A stretch of 20,205 nucleotides of DNA. It comes from JAGOLU01 sp964542665. Its GTDB lineage: Bacteria > Patescibacteriota > Microgenomatia > UBA1406 > GWC2-37-13. A program made the translations under genes and the position numbers. Position 1 is the first letter of the stretch; every line of letters begins with the position of its first letter. Of this stretch, positions 1 through 7,407 are shown piece after piece. The notes beneath the pieces were generated by a model. The model had not been told where the DNA came from. It worked only from the letters and a program-made list of their open reading frames with translations, and did not search any database. Where the stretch lies: assembly GCA_964542665.1 (NCBI GenBank), contig CAZIUF010000018.1, positions 1 to 20,205 of the forward strand. Reading direction: 5' to 3'.

Positions 1-1279
1 ATGACACGATCCCCCAGTCATGACCTGTACTTGCATCAAAGATGTTGGAGGTGAGTGTGGCGGCGGAGGGGTAGAGACTGCTCTCCGAACCAAAAGCTGA
101 GGTAGGTTCAGTTGAGAGCCATTTTCTCACACGAAGGTTGTCAATTAAATAATCTCCCGAGTACAACATAAATGCAGGATGAAGTGTCCCTTGTGTAGAG
201 TAGTTGCTGGTATAGGAAGTCGAGAAATTTGCCCCGCCATCGATACTTTTTTCATAGTAGTGCCCTCCAGCAGCGCGCATCCTGTCTCGGATCACATAGT
301 CGGTATTGTTATTCCAGGTCGTCGAGCTGACCCCTGAACCAGATTCATAAAAGGGTGAAGCGCAGTTGACGGTACACGAGCCATCTCCTTGATTGTAGTG
401 TCCGTATATAAGATTTGTATAACTCACACCTCCTCCATCATCTTTCCACCCCCACATCATAGCGTCATACGGACTATAGTCACTCGTCCACTTCATATCA
501 AACTCTAGCGACCAATCATCTCTCGTAAAACTAGGAATCGTGTAGATTGCTCTGTCCCAGTTGCCCGATCCACTACCATAGGTGAGCTGTAGTTTTCCAT
601 TTCCTTCTGTTATCTTGTTACCGGCATCAGCCTCAGTCCATTTGGCACCATCGATAGTTCCGTCATTAAAATCATCAAAGAAATTGAATGTGTTGCCTCC
701 ATTGCTTGCGGTACTCGCAGCAGCATTGCCGTAGTAGATATACAGCGTTGTATCTCCAGTGGCAGCAAGCGAGTCAACTTTGACCCATACGATTGCTGAG
801 GTACTGTTGGTTTGGCTTTGCACCCAATAGTTTAGGGCAGTCCCCGTGGAGTTGGTGAATCGTATGTCACCAAAATCTGCCTTCATGTCAGCATCATACG
901 TCACCGTCATCTTTACCTGATAGTTTGTCTGGGTCGCTGCCGCATTGGTCACAGTGATCGGAGCTCTTTTTGACCAACTGAGATAATCAGTTGCCCAACC
1001 ACTGGTACGTGTCTGTGTGATTTGTCCTGCGACGGACGTTGCATCAGTTGATGATGCTGATGCATATTGATTCGTCGTTGATGCTCCGACACCACTACTC
1101 CAGTCAGTTTGATTCCATGAAGATGTGGCAAATATCTGAGGTATCTTAATATACCCGGTGAGGAGGAGTGCAGAAAAAATGATGCCGACACCAAACATGA
1201 TTCCGCCATACATATACGTTTGCCACTTGTATACGTTTCTTTTTCGAAAAAGTAGTGAGTTGATTGCATGAGTTCTCAT
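1..1279 (-). CDS. Membrane-anchored DUF2341 surface protein (partial, C-terminus beyond window)
   Basis: I translated this frame directly; it stays open from the ATG at 1279 to the window edge, about 426 residues. A basic N-terminus (LLFRKRNVYKWQ) precedes one hydrophobic segment (about residues 23-45), so the rest should lie outside the membrane. A Ser/Thr-rich spacer is followed by a DUF2341 domain, recognisable from YDADMKADFGDIRFTN, a valine/tryptophan strand and TLYIYYGNAAA. Next comes a lectin-like beta-sandwich region (FFDDFNDGTIDGAKW ... LIDNLRVRKWLSTEPT). DUF2341 is a carbohydrate-binding-like domain of large bacterial surface proteins; its ligand is unknown. An in-frame TAA lies upstream. 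A GTG at 1285, 6 bases after GAGGG, is an alternative start; the ATG is 12 bases after it. RNase HI lies 106 bases upstream on the same strand. Confidence 0.85.
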   Translation of the reverse strand, partial: MRTHAINSLLFRKRNVYKWQTYMYGGIMFGVGIIFSALLLTGYIKIPQIFATSSWNQTDWSSGVGASTTNQYASASSTDATSVAGQITQTRTSGWATDYLSWSKRAPITVTNAAATQTNYQVKMTVTYDADMKADFGDIRFTNSTGTALNYWVQSQTNSTSAIVWVKVDSLAATGDTTLYIYYGNAAASTASNGGNTFNFFDDFNDGTIDGAKWTEADAGNKITEGNGKLQLTYGSGSGNWDRAIYTIPSFTRDDWSLEFDMKWTSDYSPYDAMMWGWKDDGGGVSYTNLIYGHYNQGDGSCTVNCASPFYESGSGVSSTTWNNNTDYVIRDRMRAAGGHYYEKSIDGGANFSTSYTSNYSTQGTLHPAFMLYSGDYLIDNLRVRKWLSTEPTSAFGSESSLYPSAATLTSNIFDASTGHDWGIVS

Positions 1280-1291
1280 ATACACACAAAG

Positions 1292-1309
1292 CCCTCGTTT
1301 TTAAGAGGG
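1292..1309. other. Small inverted repeat upstream of the DUF2341 gene
   Basis: CCCTC (1292-1296) and GAGGG (1305-1309) can pair around an 8-base loop. On the minus strand the GAGGG arm is also the only Shine-Dalgarno-like sequence before the DUF2341 start. A TATAGA (minus strand, about 1311-1316) could be a -10 element. If so, transcription would begin inside the repeat and leave GAGGG free. Function uncertain. Confidence 0.3.
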
Positions 1310-1343
1310 TTCTATACCTTACATATTACACTCATTTTCAGCG

Positions 1344-1362
1344 AGAATCATCGGCTGATTCT
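1344..1362. other. Hairpin downstream of rnhA
   Basis: AGAATCA (1344-1350) and TGATTCT (1356-1362) form a perfect 7-bp stem with a 5-base loop, 24 bases after the RNase HI stop. No T-run follows on the minus strand, so it is a weak terminator candidate; it may simply protect the 3' end of the transcript. Confidence 0.35.
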
Positions 1363-1385
1363 TATAAGATATATGGGGTGTAGAA

Positions 1386-1859
1386 TCAGAAAAGAGACTG
1401 GCCCATGTTGGGTGAGTCAACTAGGAGATTGGTCGATAAACTGGCAGCTACCGCAAGTGCATCACACTGCTCGTTTTCATCGTGGCCATTGTGGCCTCGG
1501 ATCCATGAGAACTTCACTTTATGTTGTTGCACGAGAGGTAAAAGCAACTCCCACAGATCACGATTAGCGACTGGCTTTTTTTGAGCATTCCGCCACCCTC
1601 GTGCTTGCCAGTTGTCTATCCACTTTTTAGTAAACGCATTGACGATATACTCTGAGTCAGTGACCACAGTCACTGGTAAATCAGCTGGAGCCGCTCCAAG
1701 ACCAGCAATCACTCCGTGGAGCTCCATCCTATTATTGGTTGTTTTGATATACCCCTGAGAACCTGTAGCAACTATCTTTGAGTCTTGTTTTAGTATATAT
1801 CCATATCCGCCAGGACCAGGATTACCCGAACAGGCGCCATCAGTGTAGAGAGTGAGCAT
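1386..1859 (-). CDS. rnhA: Ribonuclease HI
   Basis: This 157-residue cytoplasmic enzyme hydrolyses the RNA strand of RNA-DNA hybrids, for example Okazaki primers and R-loops. The RNase H fold motifs are in order: YTDGACSGNPGPGGYG (residues 5-20), NNRMEL (42-47), TDSEYIVNA (67-75), KKWIDNWQARGWR (78-90), WIRGHNGHDENEQCDALA (119-136). The four metal-binding acids are D7, E46, D68 and D133, and the catalytic-loop histidine is H123, matching the E. coli enzyme. Length is normal for the family (about 155). The ATG at 1859 places the first beta-strand correctly. It is divergent from the GreA-type gene across 86 bases. No clear SD or well-placed -10 was found. Confidence 0.95.
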   Translation of the reverse strand: MLTLYTDGACSGNPGPGGYGYILKQDSKIVATGSQGYIKTTNNRMELHGVIAGLGAAPADLPVTVVTDSEYIVNAFTKKWIDNWQARGWRNAQKKPVANRDLWELLLPLVQQHKVKFSWIRGHNGHDENEQCDALAVAASLSTNLLVDSPNMGQSLF

Positions 1860-1933
1860 AGATATTCAAGCGTACTAGATCGCTCGTCTATTTTCTACTC
1901 ATCATCGTATCTGGCTTACGCTCAAATCTATGT

Positions 1934-1939
1934 CATAAT
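1934..1939 (+). promoter_or_regulatory. -10 element of the GreA-type gene (leaderless spacing)
   Basis: CATAAT ends 6 bases before the ATG at 1946, so transcription would start at or next to the A of the start codon. No convincing -35 was found. Confidence 0.5.
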
Positions 1940-1945
1940 AGATGC

Positions 1946-2398
1946 ATGTTTAACCTGACTGCAGATGGTCACGAGGCGTACACGGCTGAACTCGAACACA
2001 AACTTTCTCAACGACCATCAGTCGTTGCAGAACTCTCTCGGGCACGTGATATGGGCGATCGGAGTGAAAATGCGGCATACAAAGTGGCCCGATCCCAACT
2101 CTCTGCGCTTGATAGACGGATCAGATTTTTACAAAAGTTACTCCATTCTGCTCGCGTGGTTAAGCCGCAGAATATTGACCGGGTGACGATAGGATTACGT
2201 GTCACTTTTGAGTCTGAGGGGAAAACAGTGAGCTATCGCATCGTTGATTCAGTGCAGTCAGATCTTCTTCGTGGAGATCTCTCGGTGCGGAGCCCTCTGG
2301 GCTCCGCACTCATGCACAAACAGCTAGGCGATGTGGTCACCTACGATACCCCTCGAGGACAGAAAGTGTGCACGATTACGCTGATTTCATATCAATAA
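1946..2398 (+). CDS. greA: GreA/GreB-family transcript cleavage factor
   Basis: Gre factors bind the RNA polymerase secondary channel and stimulate cleavage of backtracked RNA. The 150-residue protein, slightly shorter than E. coli GreA (158), has an N-terminal coiled-coil hairpin (about residues 10-70). Its tip reads ARDMGDRSENAAYKVAR, with D38 and E41 at the positions of the acidic pair that coordinates the catalytic magnesium. The C-terminal FKBP-like domain ends with SPLGSALMHKQLGDVVTYD (about 117-135), the usual GreA signature. The ATG at 1946 is chosen because it gives a normal GreA N-terminus and because CATAAT lies 6 bases upstream. GreB or a Gre-like paralogue cannot be fully excluded from sequence alone. 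Confidence 0.88.
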   Translation: MFNLTADGHEAYTAELEHKLSQRPSVVAELSRARDMGDRSENAAYKVARSQLSALDRRIRFLQKLLHSARVVKPQNIDRVTIGLRVTFESEGKTVSYRIVDSVQSDLLRGDLSVRSPLGSALMHKQLGDVVTYDTPRGQKVCTITLISYQ

Positions 2399-2419
2399 GT
2401 CTCACAAAGGATTTTTTTG

Positions 2420-2425
2420 TATACT
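2420..2425 (+). promoter_or_regulatory. -10 element upstream of the Ig-repeat stalk protein
   Basis: TATACT follows a run of seven T and lies 16 bases before the ATG at 2442, predicting a leader of about 10 bases without an SD site. No convincing -35. Confidence 0.4.
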
Positions 2426-2441
2426 GTAGGCAACATTTCAT

Positions 2442-3758
2442 ATGATCAAGCCAAATCTTTTTACTTCTCCAGTGCCCTTGGGTGAGGCAAAGTCTCCGCT
2501 ACCAGAGATCAAGTCAACTCCGCTCAAGAAACCAGGCGCACCTCGTACTCAAGTAGTACCCCTTGTCGATGAAGCGTATGAAAAAAAGCAGTTTATAAAG
2601 ACGATGGGTATTTCGTTTGCTGTTTTTAGTGTGATCAGTGTGGCGCTGGTGGGGATGGCAGTCTATGCCAAGCTCGGACAAGGAGATGCCTCAAGTACTC
2701 CCACGCGACTGATTCGTCAAGACGATGTAGGTCTCCGCGTGGTGAGTGCGAGCGAGCCAACCCCAGTGCCGACTTCTACTCCTGTAGTGCCAACCTCTGT
2801 GCCTACCCCTGGCGTAGGTGGATACTCAGTACCTATCATCACGGGCGCCGTGATCACTGTTCCGGTCATTTCTGGAGTGAGTGTTACGGTGACTCCAACC
2901 CGCACGCCTACTGTTTCAGGAACTATCGCTCCTACGACGAGTACCACTGTATCACCCACACCCACCAGTGTCTTGTATATGAGCACTGAGTCAACCAGCA
3001 ATCAGATCAATTTTGGAAACATGCCTGTCAATACCGAGCTCACATCTGAAGTGACTATCCGCAATATAGGCACTTCATCAATCACTATAAACTCCATGTT
3101 CTTTTCGACCGTCGGTGCTAGCAACCCGTTTATCATCCAAAGTGGATCGGCAACAACGCCATGTCTAACAAACAGTGATTTGCCATACACACTAGGATCT
3201 AACGTCTCGAGATGCATTCTGTTCAAATATACCCCCTCTTCAACATCTATAAATTCCAATGTCTTTCTGCTCTACTGGAATACCAGCTTAGTTAAATCGA
3301 TCAGTCTTTACGGTACCGTTACTACTCCAACACCTACCCCTACCGTAGTCCCAACTGTTACACCCAGTCCTACCCCAGCAGGCAATTTTTATCTGAGTAG
3401 CGATGCGACTTCTGGGGAGATTAACTTTGGAACAATACTCCTTGGTTCAACACCCCCCGAAGTTCAAATCACCTTGCACAATGTAGACAATGTTCCGATA
3501 ACGATTAGTCATGGTTATTTTGCCACATCCGGTACAGCCAGCCCGTATACAATCACTGCAGGGTCCGATTCGTGTTGGACAAGCTTTCCCCAAACTCTAG
3601 CTGAGGATGACACTGCATGTCTCCGCTTTGTCTTTACACCTACGGACTATTCCGTAAATGCAAACTATTTCCTTATGTATTGGAATTCAAGATTATTGAA
3701 ATCGATTAAGCTGACTGGTGCGATCATCACCCCAACGCCTTCACCAACTCCTACCTGA
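2442..3758 (+). CDS. Membrane-anchored Thr/Pro-rich stalk protein with two Ig-like (ASPM/Hydin-type) repeats
   Basis: This 438-residue protein has no recognised enzymatic motif. A Pro/Lys-rich cytoplasmic N-terminus (1-53) precedes one membrane segment (about 55-76). A Thr/Pro/Val-rich stalk (about 105-177) follows, then two homologous beta-sandwich domains (about 178-293 and 316-427) joined by a TPTPTP linker. Each domain opens with INFG, continues with a strand like EVTIRNIGTSSITINS or EVQITLHNVDNVPITIS, and contains one cysteine pair (C241/C258; C378/C393), as in ASPM-SPD-2-Hydin or choice-of-anchor-D modules. The two copies are clearly diverged, so the duplication is old. The protein ends in a bare TPTPSPTPT tail without a sorting signal. 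It probably acts as an outward-facing adhesin or spacer. It converges on dus with 2 bases between stop codons. Confidence 0.85.
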   Translation: MIKPNLFTSPVPLGEAKSPLPEIKSTPLKKPGAPRTQVVPLVDEAYEKKQFIKTMGISFAVFSVISVALVGMAVYAKLGQGDASSTPTRLIRQDDVGLRVVSASEPTPVPTSTPVVPTSVPTPGVGGYSVPIITGAVITVPVISGVSVTVTPTRTPTVSGTIAPTTSTTVSPTPTSVLYMSTESTSNQINFGNMPVNTELTSEVTIRNIGTSSITINSMFFSTVGASNPFIIQSGSATTPCLTNSDLPYTLGSNVSRCILFKYTPSSTSINSNVFLLYWNTSLVKSISLYGTVTTPTPTPTVVPTVTPSPTPAGNFYLSSDATSGEINFGTILLGSTPPEVQITLHNVDNVPITISHGYFATSGTASPYTITAGSDSCWTSFPQTLAEDDTACLRFVFTPTDYSVNANYFLMYWNSRLLKSIKLTGAIITPTPSPTPT

Positions 3759-3760
3759 TT

Positions 3761-4792
3761 TTAAAGCTCGTTGAGGCATGCGTGGATAATCGTCTCAATA
3801 TCACTCACACTTTTGATCGTAAGTAATCGCGCTCTCACTGATGCAGCTTGTGGAAAGCCCGTGCAATACCATGCCATATGTTTTCGCAACGAAAGGATAT
3901 GTGCTTCGGGAAGAAGTTTTTGTAATAGATATGCGTGCTCGAGTGCAGCTGACAATTTTTGTTGCGGAGTAGGTATTTCGTTTGTAAATATCCACGGATT
4001 TCCCCAACTTGCTCTCCCAATCAACACTCCATCTACTTTGTAGTTTCGTATATGAGCGCGTGCCTGATCGAGTGAAGTGATATCGCCACTTCCGAGGATT
4101 GTGGCGCGTGGAGTGATTGAGCGGACAGTCTCTGCGGCTATTGCTATCTCTTCCCACGAAGCCTTTCCCGTGTACATTTGTTTAAGGGTACGTCCATGGA
4201 TGGTAAGTGAATCAAGCGATTCTGCGGCGAGCACTGATACCCATTCTCTGGTGATCGGTATCTCATACCCTATCCGGGTTTTGACAGATACGGGGATTTT
4301 CCTTCGTATCACCGGTCTGGTAGTTCTGATGGTGTCAATCTTTGCTTTAATTGATGGTGAGTATTCATATGCTTTGCCTTCTGACCAATCGTGTATCGCC
4401 TGCTTAACTGTGCGGATGATGAGCACCGCATGGGGAGGTTGACGGATGAGACCAGCGCCCGCTCCACGACTCGTGACTGATTTGGCCGGACAACCCATAT
4501 TGATATCGACACCGTCAAACCCCAGATCGCACGCTATGAAAGCAGCCTGCGTATACCCTTCTAGATCTGTGCCATAAATCTGTGCAATAGTTGGTGTATC
4601 GGTATAGTGTTTGACAAAAGCATCCAGTACCCGGGGCGCATTGGCTTTGATGGCTTCAACTGGGACAAACTCAGTAAAAAGTACACTCGGATGACCATGG
4701 ATGTCTACAATCTGTCGAAATGCCGCATCACTTACCCCATCCATAGGTGCGAGACCAATAATCGGTTTGGAAATAGTTTGCCAAAAACTCAT
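3761..4792 (-). CDS. dus: tRNA-dihydrouridine synthase
   Basis: Dus enzymes use FMN and NADPH to reduce uridines in the tRNA D-loop. The TIM-barrel signature is clear: PIIGLAPMDGVSDAAFRQI (residues 10-28), QIYGTD (71-76), GVDINMGCPAKSV (94-106) with catalytic acid C101, VSVKTRIGYE, LTIHGRT, and GVLIGRASWGNPWIF near the end of the barrel. About 343 residues, normal for the family. The start is set at the ATG at 4792 rather than the in-frame ATG at 4816, because TATAAT lies between them, 6 bases before 4792, and because SFWQTISKPIIGLAPM is the usual Dus N-terminus. A Lys/Arg-rich insert (about 132-165) precedes VSVKTRIGYE. The A/B/C subtype cannot be assigned by eye. Divergent from the sortase gene. 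Confidence 0.93.
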   Translation of the reverse strand: MSFWQTISKPIIGLAPMDGVSDAAFRQIVDIHGHPSVLFTEFVPVEAIKANAPRVLDAFVKHYTDTPTIAQIYGTDLEGYTQAAFIACDLGFDGVDINMGCPAKSVTSRGAGAGLIRQPPHAVLIIRTVKQAIHDWSEGKAYEYSPSIKAKIDTIRTTRPVIRRKIPVSVKTRIGYEIPITREWVSVLAAESLDSLTIHGRTLKQMYTGKASWEEIAIAAETVRSITPRATILGSGDITSLDQARAHIRNYKVDGVLIGRASWGNPWIFTNEIPTPQQKLSAALEHAYLLQKLLPEAHILSLRKHMAWYCTGFPQAASVRARLLTIKSVSDIETIIHACLNEL

Positions 4793-4798
4793 ATAGGG

Positions 4799-4804
4799 AT
4801 TATA
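4799..4804 (-). promoter_or_regulatory. Consensus -10 element of dus (leaderless)
   Basis: A perfect TATAAT on the minus strand ends exactly 6 bases before the ATG at 4792. This decides the dus start, because the longer reading from 4816 would include the promoter in the coding region. Confidence 0.65.
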
Positions 4805-4833
4805 CAGGCCTCCCAAACTATTCTGTCGGGAGG

Positions 4834-4839
4834 TATACT
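4834..4839 (+). promoter_or_regulatory. -10 element of the sortase gene
   Basis: TATACT ends 10 bases before the ATG at 4850, giving a leader of about 4 bases. The 57-base dus/sortase gap therefore holds two back-to-back promoters. Confidence 0.55.
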
Positions 4840-4849
4840 AGTTTTAGTC

Positions 4850-5434
4850 ATGTCAAGGCCAGTGATACGCTTTATAAACAACGTCTTAGCAACTGTGGTG
4901 GTTGTGCTCGCTCTGTTTATCCTCTTCTCGCCATTTCTTCCTGAGTTGCAACTTGATATACAGAAACGTTTTCAACCTGACTCTGACTTTGCATATACTG
5001 AAAAATCTAACAATATCCCATTTGCTCAGATTCCGGATAGGAATACTATCGTCATCCCTGAGATTGGGATCCATGGGCTCATCTATGAGGGAAATGGCGC
5101 TGAGACGATGAACCTGGGTATCTGGCACCGCCCCCAATCCTCCCATCCTGGTAAGGGTAGTAATACGGTGCTCGTAGCTCACCGTTATCTGTATACATCT
5201 GGACCGGATACTTTTTATCACCTGCCAAAAATATCGAAAGGGTCTCCAATCGTCGTTTTCTGGGATAAGCAAGAGTATCGATATGAAGTAGTGGAAACTC
5301 AAGTGGTCGATGCGAATCAAGTAGAGATAGAAAAACAAACTGAAGAAAATATCTTGACTCTGTATACGTGTACTCCGCTGTGGACCTCTGAGAAGCGCTT
5401 TGTCGTGCGAGCTAAAGTGATTAGTAAAATCTAA
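4850..5434 (+). CDS. Sortase family protein (class D/E-like transpeptidase)
   Basis: Sortases cut a C-terminal sorting signal on secreted proteins and join them to a cell-wall or pilin amine. The 194-residue product has a basic N-terminus and one membrane anchor (about residues 8-29), then the sortase barrel. The catalytic triad is visible: H111 in VLVAHRYLY, C174 in LYTCTPLW, and R183 in SEKRFVVRA. TIVIPEIGIHGLIYEG (66-81) is the typical first-strand region. The reading frame extends upstream to 4607, but that extension runs through the dus gene and its promoter. The ATG at 4850, behind TATACT, gives the normal membrane-anchor N-terminus. No intact LPxTG-type substrate is visible in this window; the C-terminus of the DUF2341 protein is outside it. 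Confidence 0.92.
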   Translation: MSRPVIRFINNVLATVVVVLALFILFSPFLPELQLDIQKRFQPDSDFAYTEKSNNIPFAQIPDRNTIVIPEIGIHGLIYEGNGAETMNLGIWHRPQSSHPGKGSNTVLVAHRYLYTSGPDTFYHLPKISKGSPIVVFWDKQEYRYEVVETQVVDANQVEIEKQTEENILTLYTCTPLWTSEKRFVVRAKVISKI

Positions 5435-5444
5435 CTCAAGCACT

Positions 5445-5603
5445 ATGTCAATATACTCAATCCATTTTGTACCACAGATAAAGGCGGGTAAACGTGAGTA
5501 TGTAGAATTAGTGATCTTGATTATTTTGCTATTACTTGCTGTTGGCTTTATCTGGTGGATCCAAAATGGCTACACGACCAACTTCATCGACACGTTTAAA
5601 TGA
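5445..5603 (+). CDS. Small single-pass membrane protein downstream of sortase
   Basis: A 52-residue reading frame starts with ATG 10 bases after the sortase stop and ends with TGA 5 bases before the convergent SpoIID-like gene's stop. A polar, basic N-terminus (QIKAGKREYVE, residues 11-21) is followed by a membrane segment (about 22-39, ILIILLLLAVGFIWW within it) and a short polar tail. The basic end before the helix predicts a cytoplasmic N-terminus. It fills the gap almost completely, which supports its being a real gene. I do not recognise a family. Its position suggests co-transcription with the sortase. A TAAAAT 14 bases upstream could also provide its own promoter. Confidence 0.6.
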   Translation: MSIYSIHFVPQIKAGKREYVELVILIILLLLAVGFIWWIQNGYTTNFIDTFK

Positions 5604-5608
5604 CGGAC

Positions 5609-7333
5609 CTATCGTTTCTCCACCGCATACAGCACATTGCGGATGGAGATGTGTCCCGGGGAACGCAAATTGAATAACTGTTTGAATTCTGATCCAGAGA
5701 TCGCTACCTGACCTCTATTGGTGGTGAATCGTATTTCACTCGTATATCCCTCTTTTGAGAATGAATACGACGCGTCAGACACCTGGGTATACCGCCCTCC
5801 ATATTTATCGGCCACTTGCGCCATCTCATCCATGGTATATGGATCGCCACTTGCTCCTGCAATCGAGCACTGATTGATAGTCACAGGGAGTATGCGCCCT
5901 ACCTCATCACCACTTCCACTTTTTCGGACCTGCCACGCATTCAAAATATCGGCCATCTCAGTTTCATTGAGCCATGGGTGCGTCCGTCCACAGCTATCTG
6001 AGGAGTTGCTATATCCTGATCGATACCACGCTTTATAAAACCACGGTGACCGTGCTTTTTTCTCCCAGGCAGTATTGAGAAAGTCTCCACCCTGTCCATC
6101 TGTCGTGTCCCACCCAGAGCTTAAAAGGTACCCACCAGTCGTCGACGAATAGAATGCCTTTGCATAGTCACCGCCGTCTTTGAGGACCATGCCCTTTGTC
6201 TCATCGACTGCTTCTTTCCAGGCCTGAGGCACATTGGCTGATTTTGAAGGCGAGTACACCTGGCAGCTCTCAGTCGTGCAGATTTCCCGATCAAGTCCTC
6301 CGGTATATCGCAGAGCATATGTCCGGGCAAGGATTGCCTGAGCTTTGAGCGCTTCTTTTGACCAACTGGAGGGCATCTCTGCGATACCATAGAGGTAGGT
6401 TGATTCAAAGTTGATTTCTCCCGATCCTGAGACTTTGATATTTCCTCCTATTTCACCCTTCTCTTCGAGATTGCTACCGGGGAAATATGCATTGAGAATC
6501 TCTCGAAAGTTTTGTCCTGCATCTGCCCGTCCTTTAGCTCCAAACTGACTCATGCCAAGTCGGTGAGTATATGCGCCAATCGAGAAGAAAGCATACGCTG
6601 GTCGAAATCCCGGATCAAATGCAGATGATGCTCTATCGTCATCTGACAAGTCGTCGTTGTTCGCACTCGCAGTGAACTGTGCGGAGCGAGCATCGATGAT
6701 CGATTTTTGTCTACTGGAAAGTTCCGCTATCTTTTGCACAAGAACGTTTTGATACTGCTTGGCATTGGTGATCTCGCCTGCGAGAAATGCGCTCTGTCGA
6801 TCAAGCTCAGTTTTAAATGAAGCTAGTCGTAACTGTTGTGATTCTAGCTCGAGCTGCGCTTCTTCAGTGTTTTTTACCCGGAGAGCAAGTTGCATGATGA
6901 GGTTTTGGTTTTGCTCGACTACTGCTTGCTGCTGTTTTTGTGCTTGGGAGATATCTTGCAAGGATTCGGTGAGGAAATCTATGAGCGTAAGTTTCGTTTG
7001 TGAATGGATAAGTTTGTAGTGGGAGGCCATCTGGGATGAAAGAGCTTTTTGACGCTTAGCGATCGTTGCATCGCCTATCGAGACGGCTTGTTTTTTTTCG
7101 GCGACTTGTGCACCAAGTACATCTACGGCTGTTCGAATATCTTGGATACGGGTTCGCATCCGATTGAGCTCGGCTTCATTGGTCTGCGTGGCACTGACAG
7201 ATAGCTCAAGGTCTCGCTTGGTGTCCTCGAGCTGCTTGGTGATAGTATCAAAGTCATCAGCACGAACAATCACCAAGGGTAGTATGGCCAAGACAACAAA
7301 CATACACAAAACCATGACGATGAAATATCGCAT
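5609..7333 (-). CDS. Secreted coiled-coil protein with SpoIID/LytB-like domain
   Basis: A 574-residue exported protein. An N-terminal signal or anchor (about 4-24) is followed by a long heptad-rich coiled coil (about 26-215), as in EnvC/PcsB-type hydrolase regulators. A Ser/Asp-rich linker leads to a SpoIID-like domain (about 245-572). SpoIID is a lytic transglycosylase that cuts peptidoglycan glycan strands lacking stem peptides. Its hallmarks are present: THRLGMSQFGAKGRA (256-270), YLYGIAEMPSSW (313-324) with the probable catalytic glutamate E319, ALKAQAILARTYAL (328-341) and CQVYSP (357-362). The GMSQFGA motif lies before the EMP motif, the reverse of B. subtilis SpoIID. No sporulation context is present, so a role in wall remodelling or division is more likely. 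Start chosen because TAAAAT lies 6 bases upstream. Confidence 0.88.
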   Translation of the reverse strand: MRYFIVMVLCMFVVLAILPLVIVRADDFDTITKQLEDTKRDLELSVSATQTNEAELNRMRTRIQDIRTAVDVLGAQVAEKKQAVSIGDATIAKRQKALSSQMASHYKLIHSQTKLTLIDFLTESLQDISQAQKQQQAVVEQNQNLIMQLALRVKNTEEAQLELESQQLRLASFKTELDRQSAFLAGEITNAKQYQNVLVQKIAELSSRQKSIIDARSAQFTASANNDDLSDDDRASSAFDPGFRPAYAFFSIGAYTHRLGMSQFGAKGRADAGQNFREILNAYFPGSNLEEKGEIGGNIKVSGSGEINFESTYLYGIAEMPSSWSKEALKAQAILARTYALRYTGGLDREICTTESCQVYSPSKSANVPQAWKEAVDETKGMVLKDGGDYAKAFYSSTTGGYLLSSGWDTTDGQGGDFLNTAWEKKARSPWFYKAWYRSGYSNSSDSCGRTHPWLNETEMADILNAWQVRKSGSGDEVGRILPVTINQCSIAGASGDPYTMDEMAQVADKYGGRYTQVSDASYSFSKEGYTSEIRFTTNRGQVAISGSEFKQLFNLRSPGHISIRNVLYAVEKR

Positions 7334-7339
7334 AGATAC

Positions 7340-7345
7340 ATTTTA
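7340..7345 (-). promoter_or_regulatory. -10 element of the SpoIID-like gene (leaderless)
   Basis: TAAAAT on the minus strand ends 6 bases before the ATG at 7333. No clear -35. Confidence 0.5.
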
Positions 7346-7371
7346 GCAGCTTCGCAGTCGTTCAGGTTCGC

Positions 7372-7401
7372 TTGATTTGATCAGTCATCATAGGCTATAG
7401 T
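7372..7401 (+). promoter_or_regulatory. Promoter of the Cys-rich VirB2-like gene (leaderless)
   Basis: TTGATT (7372-7377), an 18-base spacer and TATAGT (7396-7401) form a near-consensus promoter. The -10 ends exactly 6 bases before the ATG at 7408. This is one of the most complete leaderless-type promoters in the window. Confidence 0.6.
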
Positions 7402-7407
7402 GTAGAT

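Noticed and set aside
949..1269. A 106-residue minus-strand reading frame beginning at 1269
   Set aside because: It is a different frame of the DUF2341 gene; the frame from 1279 stays open for over 1.2 kb and contains the domain motifs.
4793..4816. Longer start for dus at 4816
   Set aside because: The eight extra codons include the TATAAT that lies 6 bases before the ATG at 4792.
4607..4849. An 81-residue upstream extension of the sortase
   Set aside because: It runs antisense through dus and across both promoters; the ATG at 4850 gives a normal sortase anchor and has TATACT 10 bases upstream.
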